Shown here: positions 12,173 through 24,883 of the stretch, piece by piece
Numbering within the stretch: the stretch's first letter is position 1
How the letters are laid out: every line of letters begins with the position of its first letter
Assembly (NCBI RefSeq): GCF_040115645.1
Contig: NW_027096032.1
Coordinates: forward strand, 558,001 to 622,000
Direction of reading: 5' to 3'
DNA length: 64,000 bases
Source of the DNA: Euwallacea fornicatus
Taxonomy: Eukaryota > Arthropoda > Insecta > Coleoptera > Curculionidae
Made by a program: the position numbers and the translations under genes
Notes under the pieces: model-generated
The model's database searches: none
Told to the model about the DNA's origin: nothing
The model's input: the letters and a program-made list of their open reading frames with translations, nothing else

Positions 12173-13218
12173 TTGACCACAGAATCACCTCTTTGATCTC
12201 TTCATCATGACTCATAAGGCTTCATTCTGTCTTGGTGAGTTTTCTAGAAAACGAGTAATTTATGTGCTCAAACACACAACTTTCGTGACTTTTCAAGATT
12301 TGAACCTCCGTAACTTCGGCAAATGAGCTCCAAATACCTTCAAAATTTGACCACACAATCACCTCTTTGATCTCTTCATCATGACTCATAAGGCTTCATT
12401 CTGTCTTGGTGAGTTTTCTAGAAAACGTGTAATTTATGTCCTCAAACACACATCTTTCGTGACTTTTCAAGATTTGAACCTCCGTAACTTCGGCAAATGA
12501 GCTCCAAATACCTTCAAAATTTGACCACACAATCACCTCTTTGATCTCTTCGTCATGACTCATAAGGCTTCATTCTGTCTTGGTGATTTTTCTAGAAAAC
12601 GAGTAATTTATGTGCTCAAACACACATCTTTCGTGACTTTTCCAGATTTGAACCTCCGTAACTTCGGCAAATGAGCTCCAAATACCTTCAATATTTAATA
12701 ACAGAATAACCTCATTGAGCTCTTCATCATGACTCATAAGGCTTCATTCTGTCTTGGTGAGTTGTCTAGAGAACGTCTAATTTATGTGCTCAAACACACA
12801 ACTTTCGTGACTTTTCCACCTTTGAACCTCCGTAACTTCGGCAAATGAGCTCCAAATACCTTCAAAATTTGACCACAGAATCACCTCTTTGATCTCTTCA
12901 TCATGACTCATAAGGCTTCGTTCTGTCTTGGTGAGTTTTCTAGAAAACGAGTAATTTATGTGCTCAAACACACATCTTTCGTGACTTTTCAAGATTTGAA
13001 CCTACGAAACTTCGGCAAATGAGCTCCAAATACCTTCAAAATTTGACCACAGAATGATCTCTTTGAGCACTTCATCATGACTCATAAGGCTTCATTCTGT
13101 CTTGGTGAGTTTTCTAGAAAACGAGTAATTTATGTGCTGAAACACATATCTTTCGTGACTTTTCAAGATTTGAACCTCCGTAACTTCGGCAAATGAGCTC
13201 CAAATACCTTCAAAATTT
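12173..13218 (+). repeat. Cassette copy 3
   Basis: Matches 8345-9390 at an offset of 3828 bp with the same GTTGTCTAGAGAACGTC marker at about 12759. It departs from copy 2 near 13218, where this copy reads CCACAGAATC and copy 2 reads CCACACAATC with TTCGTCATG. One private change, AACTACGG for AACTTCGG, lies just before it near 12141 and recurs at 17361 and 25364. Confidence 0.75.
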
Positions 13219-16200
13219 GACCACAGAATCACCTCTTTGATCTCTTCATCATGACTCATAAGGCTTCGTTCTGTCTTGGTGAGTTTTCTAGAAAACGAGT
13301 AATTTATGTGCTCAAACACACATCTTTCGTGACTTTTCAAGATTTGAACCTACGTAACTTCGGCAAATGAGCTCCAAATACCTTCAATATTTATTAACAG
13401 AATAACCTCGTTGAGCACTTCATCATGACTCATAAGGCTTCATTCTGTCTTGGTGAGTTTTCTAGAAAACGAGTAATTTATGTGCTCAAACACACAACTT
13501 TCGTGACTTTTCAAGATTTGAACCTCCGTAACTTCGGCAAATGAGCTCCAAATACCTTCAAAATTTGACCACAGAATGATCTCTTTGAGCACTTCATCAT
13601 GACTCATAAGGCTTCATTCTGTCTTGGTGAGTTTTCTAGAAAACGAGTAATTTATGTGCTGAAACACATATCTTTCGTGACTTTTCAAGATTTGAACCTC
13701 CGTAACTTCGGCAAATGAGCTCCAAATACCTTCAAAATTTGACCACAGAATCACCTCTTTGATCTCTTCATCATGACTCATAAGGCTTCGTTCTGTCTTG
13801 GTGAGTTTTCTAGAAAACGAGTAATTTATGTGCTCAAACACACATCTTTCGTGACTTTTCAAGATTTGAACCTACGTAACTTCGGCAAATGAGCTCCAAA
13901 TACCTTCAATATTTATTAACAGAATAACCTCGTTGAGCACTTCATCATGACTCATAAGGCTTCATTCTGTCTTGGTGAGTTTTCTAGAAAACGAGTAATT
14001 TATGTGCTCAAACACACAACTTTCGTGACTTTTCAAGATTTGAACCTTCGTAACTTCGGCAAATGAGCTCCAAATACCTTCAAAATTTGACCACAGAATG
14101 ATCTCTTTGAGCACTTCATCATGACTCATAAGGCTTCATTCTGTCTTGGTGAGTTTTCTAGAAAACGAGTAATTTATGTGCTCAAACACACAACTTTCGT
14201 GACTTTTCAAGATTTGAACCTCCGTAACTTCGGCAAATGAGCTCCAAATACCTTCAAAATTTGACCACAGAATCACCTCTTTGAGCACTTCATCATGACT
14301 CATAAGGCTTCATTCTGTCTTGGTGAGTTTTCTAGAAAACGAGTAATTTATGTGCTCAAACACACATCTTTCGTGACTTTTCAAGATTTGAACCTCCGTA
14401 ACTTCGGCAAATGAGCTCCAAATACCTTCAATATTTAATAACAGATTAACCTCGTTGAGCACTTCATCATGACTCATAAGGCTTCATTCTGTCTTGGTGA
14501 GTTTTCTAGAAAACGAGTAATTTATGTGCTGAAACACATATCTTTCGTGACTTTTCAAGATTTGAACCTACGAAACTTCGGCAAATGAGCTCCAAATACC
14601 TTCAATATTTATTAACAGAATAACCTCGTTGAGCACTTCATCATGACTCATAAGGCTTCATTCTGTCTTGGTGAGTTTTCTAGAAAACGAGTAATTTATG
14701 TGCTGAAACACATATCTTTCGTGACTTTTCAAGATTTGAACCTCCGTAACTTCGGCAAATGAGCTCCAAATACCTTCAAAATTTGACCACAGAATCACCT
14801 CTTTGATCTCTTCATCATGACTCATAAGGCTTCATTCTGTCTTGGTGAGTTTTCTAGAAAACGAGTAATTTATGTGCTCAAACACACATCTTTCGTGACT
14901 TTTCAAGATTTGAACCTCCTTAACTACGGCAAATGAGCTCCAAATACCTTCAAAATTTGACCACAGAATCACCTCTTTGATCTCTTCATCATGACTCATA
15001 AGGCTTCATTCTGTCTTGGTGAGTTTTCTAGAAAACGAGTAATTTATGTGCTCAAACACACAACTTTCGTGACTTTTCAAGATTTGAACCTCCGTAACTT
15101 CGGCAAATGAGCTCCAAATACCTTCAAAATTTGACCACACAATCACCTCTTTGATCTCTTCATCATGACTCATAAGGCTTCATTCTGTCTTGGTGAGTTT
15201 TCTAGAAAACGTGTAATTTATGTCCTCAAACACACATCTTTCGTGACTTTTCAAGATTTGAACCTCCGTAACTTCGGCAAATGAGCTCCAAATACCTTCA
15301 AAATTTGACCACACAATCACCTCTTTGATCTCTTCGTCATGACTCATAAGGCTTCATTCTGTCTTGGTGATTTTTCTAGAAAACGAGTAATTTATGTGCT
15401 CAAACACACATCTTTCGTGACTTTTCCAGATTTGAACCTCCGTAACTTCGGCAAATGAGCTCCAAATACCTTCAATATTTAATAACAGAATAACCTCATT
15501 GAGCTCTTCATCATGACTCATAAGGCTTCATTCTGTCTTGGTGAGTTGTCTAGAGAACGTCTAATTTATGTGCTCAAACACACAACTTTCGTGACTTTTC
15601 CACCTTTGAACCTCCGTAACTTCGGCAAATGAGCTCCAAATACCTTCAAAATTTGACCACAGAATCACCTCTTTGATCTCTTCATCATGACTCATAAGGC
15701 TTCGTTCTGTCTTGGTGAGTTTTCTAGAAAACGAGTAATTTATGTGCTCAAACACACATCTTTCGTGACTTTTCAAGATTTGAACCTACGTAACTTCGGC
15801 AAATGAGCTCCAAATACCTTCAATATTTATTAACAGAATAACCTCGTTGAGCACTTCATCATGACTCATAAGGCTTCATTCTGTCTTGGTGAGTTTTCTA
15901 GAAAACGAGTAATTTATGTGCTCAAACACACAACTTTCGTGACTTTTCAAGATTTGAACCTCCGTATCTTCGGCAAATGAGCTCCAAATACCTTCAAAAT
16001 TTGACCACAGAATGATCTCTTTGAGCACTTCATCATGACTCATAAGGCTTCATTCTGTCTTGGTGAGTTTTCTAGAAAACGAGTAATTTATGTGCTGAAA
16101 CACATATCTTTCGTGACTTTTCAAGATTTGAACCTCCGTAACTTCGGCAAATGAGCTCCAAATACCTTCAAAATTTGACCACAGAATCACCTCTTTGATC

Positions 16201-16880
16201 TCTTCATCATGACTCATAAGGCTTCGTTCTGTCTTGGTGAGTTTTCTAGAAAACGAGTAATTTATGTGCTCAAACACACATCTTTCGTGACTTTTCAAGA
16301 TTTGAACCTACGTAACTTCGGCAAATGAGCTCCAAATACCTTCAATATTTATTAACAGAATAACCTCGTTGAGCACTTCATCATGACTCATAAGGCTTCA
16401 TTCTGTCTTGGTGAGTTTTCTAGAAAACGAGTAATTTATGTGCTCAAACACACAACTTTCGTGACTTTTCAAGATTTGAACCTTCGTAACTTCGGCAAAT
16501 GAGCTCCAAATACCTTCAAAATTTGACCACAGAATGATCTCTTTGAGCACTTCATCATGACTCATAAGGCTTCATTCTGTCTTGGTGAGTTTTCTAGAAA
16601 ACGAGTAATTTATGTGCTCAAACACACAACTTTCGTGACTTTTCAAGATTTGAACCTCCGTAACTTCGGCAAATGAGCTCCAAATACCTTCAAAATTTGA
16701 CCACAGAATCACCTCTTTGAGCACTTCATCATGACTCATAAGGCTTCATTCTGTCTTGGTGAGTTTTCTAGAAAACGAGTAATTTATGTGCTCAAACACA
16801 CATCTTTCGTGACTTTTCAAGATTTGAACCTCCGTAACTTCGGCAAATGAGCTCCAAATACCTTCAATATTTAATAACAG
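13092..16880 (+). repeat. Mosaic stretch with 3-mer and 14-mer duplications
   Basis: Two monomer groups with GAATGATCTC followed by the CTGAAACACATA form are 522 bp (3 monomers) apart near 13.06 and 13.58 kb. The stretch from about 13.4 to 14.44 kb recurs from about 15.8 to 16.88 kb at an offset of 2436 bp, with shared CCTTCGTAAC (14041 and 16477) and CAGATTAACC (near 14445 and 16881). Confidence 0.65.
14961..15785 (+). repeat. Cassette copy 4
   Basis: Matches the copy at 12173 at an offset of 2784 bp (16 monomers), up to the switch from CCTACGAAAC to CCTACGTAAC near 15785. The segment that follows matches the region after about 13.35 kb at a 14-monomer offset (2436 bp), for example the CCTTCGTAAC variant at 14041 and 16477. 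The change of offset inside a short distance shows that this part is a mosaic. Confidence 0.7.
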
Positions 16881-19800
16881 ATTAACCTCGTTGAGCACTT
16901 CATCATGACTCATAAGGCTTCATTCTGTCTTGGTGAGTTTTCTAGAAAACGAGTAATTTATGTGCTGAAACACATATCTTTCGTGACTTTTCAAGATTTG
17001 AACCTACGAAACTTCGGCAAATGAGCTCCAAATACCTTCAATATTTATTAACAGAATAACCTCGTTGAGCACTTCATCATGACTCATAAGGCTTCATTCT
17101 GTCTTGGTGAGTTTTCTAGAAAACGAGTAATTTATGTGCTGAAACACATATCTTTCGTGACTTTTCAAGATTTGAACCTCCGTAACTTCGGCAAATGAGC
17201 TCCAAATACCTTCAAAATTTGACCACAGAATCACCTCTTTGATCTCTTCATCATGACTCATAAGGCTTCATTCTGTCTTGGTGAGTTTTCTAGAAAACGA
17301 GTAATTTATGTGCTCAAACACACATCTTTCGTGACTTTTCAAGATTTGAACCTCCGTAACTACGGCAAATGAGCTCCAAATACCTTCAAAATTTGACCAC
17401 AGAATCACCTCTTTGATCTCTTCATCATGACTCATAAGGCTTCATTCTGTCTTGGTGAGTTTTCTAGAAAACGAGTAATTTATGTGCTCAAACACACATC
17501 TTTCGTGACTTTTCAAGATTTGAACCTACGTAACTTCGGCAAATGAGCTCCAAATACCTTCAATATTTATTAACAGAATAACCTCGTTGAGCACTTCATC
17601 ATGACTCATAAGGCTTCATTCTGTCTTGGTGAGTTTTCTAGAAAACGAGTAATTTATGTGCTGAAACACATATCTTTCGTGACTTTTCAAGATTTGAACC
17701 TCCGTAACTTCGGCAAATGAGCTCCAAATACCTTCAAAATTTGACCACAGAATCACCTCTTTGATCTCTTCATCATGACTCATAAGGCTTCATTCTGTCT
17801 TGGTGAGTTTTCTAGAAAACGAGTAATTTATGTGCTCAAACACACATCTTTCGTGACTTTTCAAGATTTGAACCTACGTAACTTCGGCAAATGAGCTCCA
17901 AATACCTTCAATATTTAATAACAGAATAACCTCATTGAGCTCTTCATCATGACTCATAAGGCTTCATTCTGTCTTGGTGAGTTGTCTAGAGAACGTCTAA
18001 TTTATGTGCTCAAACACACAACTTTCGTGACTTTTCCACCTTTGAACCTCCGTAACTTCGGCAAATGAGCTTCAAATATCTTCAAAATTTGACAACAGAA
18101 CCACCTCGTGAAGCTCTTCATCATGATTTCATAAGGCTTCATTCTGTCTTGGTTTGTTCTCTAGAAAAAGAGGAATTTATGTGCTCAAACACACATCTTT
18201 CGCGACTTTTCAAGATTTGAACCTCCGTAACTTCGGCAAATGAGCTCCAAATACCTACAAAATTTGACCACAGAATCATCTCTTTGAGCACTTCATCATG
18301 ACTCATAAGGCTTCATTCTGTCTTGGTGAGTTTTCTAGAAAACGAGTAATTTATGTGCTGAAACACATATCTTTCGTGACTTTTCAAGATTTGAACCTCC
18401 GTAACTTCGGCAAATGAGCTCCAAATACCTTCAAACTTTGACCACAGAATCACCTCTTTGATCTCTTCATCATGACTCATAAGGCTTCATTCTGTCTTGG
18501 TGAGTTTTCTAGAAAACGTGTAATTTATGTCCTCAAACACACATCTTTCGTGACTTTTCAAGATTTGAACCTCCGTAACTTCGGCAAATGAGCTCCAAAT
18601 ACCTTCAAAATTTGACCACAGAATCACCTCTTTGAGCACTTCATCATGACTCATAAGGCTTCATTCTGTCTTGGTGAGTTTTCTAGAAAACGTGTAATTT
18701 ATGTCCTCAAACACACATCTTTCGTGACTTTTCAAGATTTGAACCTCCGTAACTTCGGCAAATGAGCTCCAAATGCCTTCAAAATTTGACAACAGAATTA
18801 CCTTGTTGAGCTCTTCATCATGACTCATAAGGCTTCATTCTGTCTTGGTGAGTTTTCTAGAAAACGAGTAATTTATGTGCTCAAACACACATCTTTCGTG
18901 ACTTTTCCAGATTTGAACCTCCGTAACTTCGGCAAATGAGCTCCAAATACCTTCAATATTTAATAACAGAATAACCTCATTGAGCTCTTCATCATGACTC
19001 ATAAGGCTTCATTCTGTCTTGGTGAGTTTTCTAGAAAACGAGTAATTTATGTCCTCAAACATACTTCTTTCGTGACTTTTCAAGATTTGAACCTCCGTAA
19101 CTTCGGCAAATTAGCTCCAAATACCTTCAATATTTATTAACAGAATAACCTCATTGAGCTCTTCATCATGACTCATAAGGCTTCATTCTGTCTTGGTGAG
19201 TTTTCTAGAGAACGTCTAATTTATGTGCTCAAACACACAACTTTCGTGACTTTTCCACCTTTGAACCTCCGTAACTTCGGCAAATGAGCTTCAAATATCT
19301 TCAAAATTTGACAACAGAACCACCTCGTGAAGCTCTTCATCATGATTTCATAAGGCTTCATTCTGTCTTGGTTTGTTCTCTAGAAAAAGAGGAATTTATG
19401 TGCTCAAACACACATCTTTCGCGACTTTTCAAGATTTGAACCTCCGTAACTTCGGCAAATGAGCTCCAAATACCTACAAAATTTGACCACAGAATCACCT
19501 CTTTGAGCACTTCATCATGACTCATAAGGCTTCATTCTGTCTTGGTGAGTTTTCTAGAAAACGAGTAATTTATGTGCTGAAACACATATCTTTCGTGACT
19601 TTTCAAGATTTGAACCTCCGTAACTTCGGCAAATGAGCTCCAAATACCTTCAAAATTTGACCACAGAATCACCTCGTGGAGCTCTTCATCATGACTAATA
19701 AGGCTTCATTCTGTCTTGGTGAGTTTTCTAGAAAACGAGTAATTTATGTGCTGAAACACATATCTTTCGTGACTTTTCAAGATTTGAACCTCCGTAACTT

Positions 19801-20185
19801 CGGCAAATGAGCTCCAAATACCTTCAAAATTTGACAACAGAATCACCTCGTGGAGCTCTTCATCATGACTAATAAGGCTTCATTCTGTCTTGGTGAGTTT
19901 TCTAGAAAACGATAATTTATGTGCTCAAACACACAACTTTCGTGACTTTTCAAGATTTGAACCTCCGTAACTTCGGCAAATGAGCTCCAAATACCTTCAA
20001 AATTTGACCACAGAATCACCTCTTTGATCTCTTCATCATGACTCATAAGGCTTCATTCTGTCTTGGTGAGTTTTCTAGAAAACGTGTAATTTATGTCCTC
20101 AAACACACATCTTTCGTGACTTTTCAAGATTTGAACCTCCGTAACTTCGGCAAATGAGCTCCAAATACCTTCAAAATTTGACCAC
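16881..20185 (+). repeat. Long segmental duplication, copy A (3305 bp)
   Basis: Matches 24884-27840. The offset is 8003 bp at CAGATTAACC (16881/24884) and AACTACGG (17361/25364), then 7655 bp at the D monomers (18125/25780, 19344/26999). The change equals exactly two monomers (348 bp), present only in this copy. I saw only a few substitutions between the copies: AAAACGAG/AACACGAG, CCTCTTTG/CCTCGTTG, TTCGGC/TTCGTC and CGCGAC/CGCGAG. The right edge is near 20185, where this copy continues with CACCTCGTGGAGC and the other with CACCTCTTTGAGC. Confidence 0.8.
17561..17908 (+). repeat. 348-bp (two-monomer) indel between duplicate blocks
   Basis: CAATATTTA occurs at 17561 followed by TTAACAG and at 17909 followed by ATAACAG; the other copy has only the second junction. 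The missing piece is exactly two monomers, so the register is kept. Either copy B lost it by unequal exchange or copy A gained it; the exact breakpoint is ambiguous because the flanks are alike. Confidence 0.7.
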
Positions 20186-21690
20186 AGAATCACCTCGTGG
20201 AGCTCTTCATCATGACTAATAAGGCTTCATTCTGTCTTGGTGAGTTTTCTAGAAAACGATAATTTATGTGCTCAAACACACAACTTTCGTGACTTTTCAA
20301 GATTTGAACCTCCGTAACTTCGGCAAATGAGCTCCAAATACCTTCAAAATTTGACCACAGAATCACCTCTTTGATCTCTTCATCATGACTCATAAGGCTT
20401 CATTCTGTCTTGGTGAGTTTTCTAGAAAACGTGTAATTTATGTCCTCAAACACACATCTTTCGTGACTTTTCAAGATTTGAACCTCCGTAACTTCGGCAA
20501 ATGAGCTCCAAATACCTTCAAAATTTGACCACAGAATCACCTCTTTGATCTCTTCATCATGACTCATAAGGCTTCATTCTGTCTTGGTGAGTTTTCTAGA
20601 AAACGAGTAATTTATGTGCTGAAACACATATCTTTCGTGACTTTTCAAGATTTGAACCTCCGTAACTTCGGCAAATGAGCTCCAAATACCTTCAATATTT
20701 ATTAACAGAATAACCTCGTTGAGCACTTCATCATGACTCATAAGGCTTCATTCTGTCGTGGTGAGTTTTCTAGAAAACGAGTAATTTATGTGCTGAAACA
20801 CATATCTTTCGTGACTTTTCAAGATTTGAACCTCCGTAACTTCGGCAAATGAGCTCCAAATACCTTCAAAATTTGACAACAGAATCACCTCGTGGAGCTC
20901 TTCATCATGACTAATAAGGCTTCATTCTGTCTTGGTGAGTTTTCTAGAAAACGATAATTTATGTGCTCAAACACACAACTTTCGTGACTTTTCAAGATTT
21001 GAACCTCCGTAACTTCGGCAAATGAGCTCCAAATACCTTCAAAATTTGACCACAGAATCACCTCTTTGATCTCTTCATCATGACTCATAAGGCTTCATTC
21101 TGTCTTGGTGAGTTTTCTAGAAAACGTGTAATTTATGTCCTCAAACACACATCTTTCGTGACTTTTCAAGATTTGAACCTCCGTAACTTCGGCAAATGAG
21201 CTCCAAATACCTTCAAAATTTGACCACAGAATCACCTCTTTGATCTCTTCATCATGACTCATAAGGCTTCATTCTGTCTTGGTGAGTTTTCTAGAAAACG
21301 AGTAATTTATGTGCTGAAACACATATCTTTCGTGACTTTTCAAGATTTGAACCTCCGTAACTTCGGCAAATGAGCTCCAAATACCTTCAAAATTTGACCA
21401 CAGAATCACCTCTTTGATGTCTTCATCATGACTCATAAGGCTTCATTCTGTCTTGGTGAGTTTTCTAGAAAACGAGTAGTTTATGTGCTCAAACACACAT
21501 CTTTCGTGACTTTTCAAGATTTGAACCTCCGTAACTTCGGCAAATGAGCTCCAAATACCTTCAAAATTTGACCACAGAATCACCTCTTTGATCTCTTCAT
21601 CATGACTCATAAGGCTTCGTTCTGTCTTGGTGAGTTTTCTAGAAAACGAGTAATTTATGTGCTCAAACACACATCTTTCGTGACTTTTCA
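19843..21690 (+). repeat. Monomers with one-base deletion CGATAATTT
   Basis: Three monomers, near 19905, 20250 and 20945, carry CGATAATTT in place of CGAGTAATTT, a one-base loss; each also has CACCTCGTGGAGC and GACTAATAAGG. A fourth lies near 27563 in the long duplicate. The first two are 347 bp apart, a dimer minus one base, and the third is 695 bp on. The identical deletion in several places shows local amplification of one mutated monomer. Confidence 0.7.
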
Positions 21691-22937
21691 AGATTTGAAC
21701 CTACGAAACTTCGGCAAATGAGCTCCAAATACCTTCAAAATTTGACCACAGAATGATCTCTTTGAGCACTTCATCATGACTCATAAGGCTTCATTCTGTC
21801 TTGGTGAGTTTTCTAGAAAACGAGTAATTTATGTGCTGAAACACATATCTTTCGTGACTTTTCAAGATTTGAACCTCCGTAACTTCGGCAAATGAGCTCC
21901 AAATACCTTCAAAATTTGACCACACAATCACCTCTTTGATCTCTTCATCATGACTCATAAGGCTTCATTCTGTCTTGGTGAGTTTTCTAGAAAACGTGTA
22001 ATTTATGTCCTCAAACACACATCTTTCGTGACTTTTCAAGATTTGAACCTCCGTAACTTCGGCAAATGAGCTCCAAATACCTTCAAAATTTGACCACAGA
22101 ATCACCTCTTTGATCTCTTCATCATGACTCATAAGGCTTCGTTCTGTCTTGGTGAGTTTTCTAGAAAACGAGTAATTTATGTGCTCAAACACACATCTTT
22201 CGTGACTTTTCAAGATTTGAACCTACGAAACTTCGGCAAATGAGCTCCAAATACCTTCAAAATTTGACCACAGAATGATCTCTTTGAGCACTTCATCATG
22301 ACTCATAAGGCTTCATTCTGTCTTGGTGAGTTTTCTAGAAAACGTCTAATTTATGTGCTCAAACACACAACTTTCGTGACTTTTCAAGATTTGAACCTCC
22401 GTAACTTCGGCAAATGAGCTCCAAATACCTTCAAAATTTGACCACACAATCACCTCTTTGATCTCTTCATCATGACTCATAAGGCTTCATTCTGTCTTGG
22501 TGAGTTTTCTAGAAAACGTGTAATTTATGTCCTCAAACACACATCTTTCGTGACTTTTCAAGATTTGAACCTCCGTAACTTCGGCAAATGAGCTCCAAAT
22601 ACCTTCAAAATTTGACCACAGAATCACCTCTTTGATCTCTTCATCATGACTCATAAGGCTTCGTTCTGTCTTGGTGAGTTTTCTAGAAAACGAGTAATTT
22701 ATGTGCTCAAACACACATCTTTCGTGACTTTTCCAGCTTTGAACCTCGTAACTTCGGCAAATGAGCTCCAAATACCTTCAAAATTTGACCACAGAATCAC
22801 CTCTTTGATCTCTTCATCATGACTCATAAGGCTTCATTCTGTCTTGGTGAGTTTTCTAGAGAACGTCTAATTTATGTGCTCAAACACACAACTTTCGTGA
22901 CTTTTCAAGATTTGAACCTCCGTAACTTCGGCAAATG

Positions 22938-23980
22938 AGCTCCAAATACCTTCAAAATTTGACCACACAATCACCTCTTTGATCTCTTCATCATGACTCA
23001 TAAGGCTTCATTCTGTCTTGGTGATTTTTCTAGAAAACGAGTAATTTATGTGCTCAAACACACATCTTTCGTGACTTTTCCAGATTTGAACCTCCGTAAC
23101 TTCGGCAAATGAGCTCCAAATACCTTCAATATTTAATAACAGAATAACCTCATTGAGCTCTTCATCATGACTCATAAGGCTTCATTCTGTCTTGGTGAGT
23201 TGTCTAGAGAACGTCTAATTTATGTGCTCAAACACACAACTTTCGTGACTTTTCCACCTTTGAACCTCCGTAACTTCGGCAAATGAGCTCCAAATACCTT
23301 CAAAATTTGACCACAGAATCACCTCTTTGATCTCTTCATCATGACTCATAAGGCTTCGTTCTGTCTTGGTGAGTTTTCTAGAAAACGAGTAATTTATGTG
23401 CTCAAACACACATCTTTCGTGACTTTTCAAGATTTGAACCTACGAAACTTCGGCAAATGAGCTCCAAATACCTTCAAAATTTGACCACAGAATGATCTCT
23501 TTGAGCACTTCATCATGACTCATAAGGCTTCATTCTGTCTTGGTGAGTTTTCTAGAAAACGAGTAATTTATGTGCTGAAACACATATCTTTCGTGACTTT
23601 TCAAGATTTGAACCTCCGTAACTTCGGCAAATGAGCTCCAAATACCTTCAAAATTTGACCACAGAATCACCTCTTTGATCTCTTCATCATGACTCATAAG
23701 GCTTCGTTCTGTCTTGGTGAGTTTTCTAGAAAACGAGTAATTTATGTGCTCAAACACACATCTTTCGTGACTTTTCAAGATTTGAACCTACGTAACTTCG
23801 GCAAATGAGCTCCAAATACCTTCAATATTTATTAACAGAATAACCTCGTTGAGCACTTCATCATGACTCATAAGGCTTCATTCTGTCTTGGTGAGTTTTC
23901 TAGAAAACGAGTAATTTATGTGCTCAAACACACAACTTTCGTGACTTTTCAAGATTTGAACCTCCGTAACTTCGGCAAAT
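22938..23980 (+). repeat. Cassette copy 5
   Basis: Matches the copy around 12.5-13.54 kb at an offset of 10438 bp (60 monomers minus 2 bp), with a difference TTCATCATG for TTCGTCATG near 22990. It ends abruptly at 23980, where the sequence switches into a divergent GAGCTTCAAATATC monomer. Confidence 0.7.
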
Positions 23981-24140
23981 GAGCTTCAAATATCTTCAAA
24001 ATTTGACAACAGAACCACCTCGTGAAGCTCTTCATCATGATTTCATAAGGCTTCATTCTGTCTTGGTTTGTTCTCTAGAAAAAGAGGAATTTATGTGCTC
24101 AAACACACATCTTTCGCGACTTTTCAAGATTTGAACCTAC
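23981..24140 (+). repeat. Isolated D-type tract, likely conversion or insertion
   Basis: A D monomer (GATTTCAT at 24039) sits in a context where the related stretches near 13.5 and 15.9 kb have ordinary monomers. Unlike most D copies it is followed by CCTACGTAAC and CAATATTTATTAAC, not by CCTCCGTAAC and CCTACAAAATTTGACC. The tract is about one monomer long, which fits gene conversion or a double exchange; the mechanism is inferred. Confidence 0.55.
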
Positions 24141-24883
24141 GTAACTTCGGCAAATGAGCTCCAAATACCTTCAATATTTATTAACAGAATAACCTCGTTG
24201 AGCACTTCATCATGACTCATAAGGCTTCATTCTGTCTTGGTGAGTTTTCTAGAAAACGAGTAATTTATGTGCTCAAACACACAACTTTCGTGACTTTTCA
24301 AGATTTGAACCTCCGTAACTTCGGCAAATGAGCTCCAAATACCTTCAAAATTTGACCACAGAATGATCTCTTTGAGCACTTCATCATGACTCATAAGGCT
24401 TCATTCTGTCTTGGTGAGTTTTCTAGAAAACGAGTAATTTATGTGCTGAAACACATATCTTTCGTGACTTTTCAAGATTTGAACCTCCGTAACTTCGGCA
24501 AATGAGCTCCAAATACCTTCAAAATTTGACCACAGAATCACCTCTTTGATCTCTTCATCATGACTCATAAGGCTTCGTTCTGTCTTGGTGAGTTTTCTAG
24601 AAAACGAGTAATTTATGTGCTCAAACACACATCTTTCGTGACTTTTCAAGATTTGAACCTACGTAACTTCGGCAAATGAGCTCCAAATACCTTCAATATT
24701 TATTAACAGAATAACCTCGTTGAGCACTTCATCATGACTCATAAGGCTTCATTCTGTCTTGGTGAGTTTTCTAGAAAACGAGTAATTTATGTGCTCAAAC
24801 ACACATCTTTCGTGACTTTTCAAGATTTGAACCTCCGTAACTTCGGCAAATGAGCTCCAAATACCTTCAATATTTAATAACAG

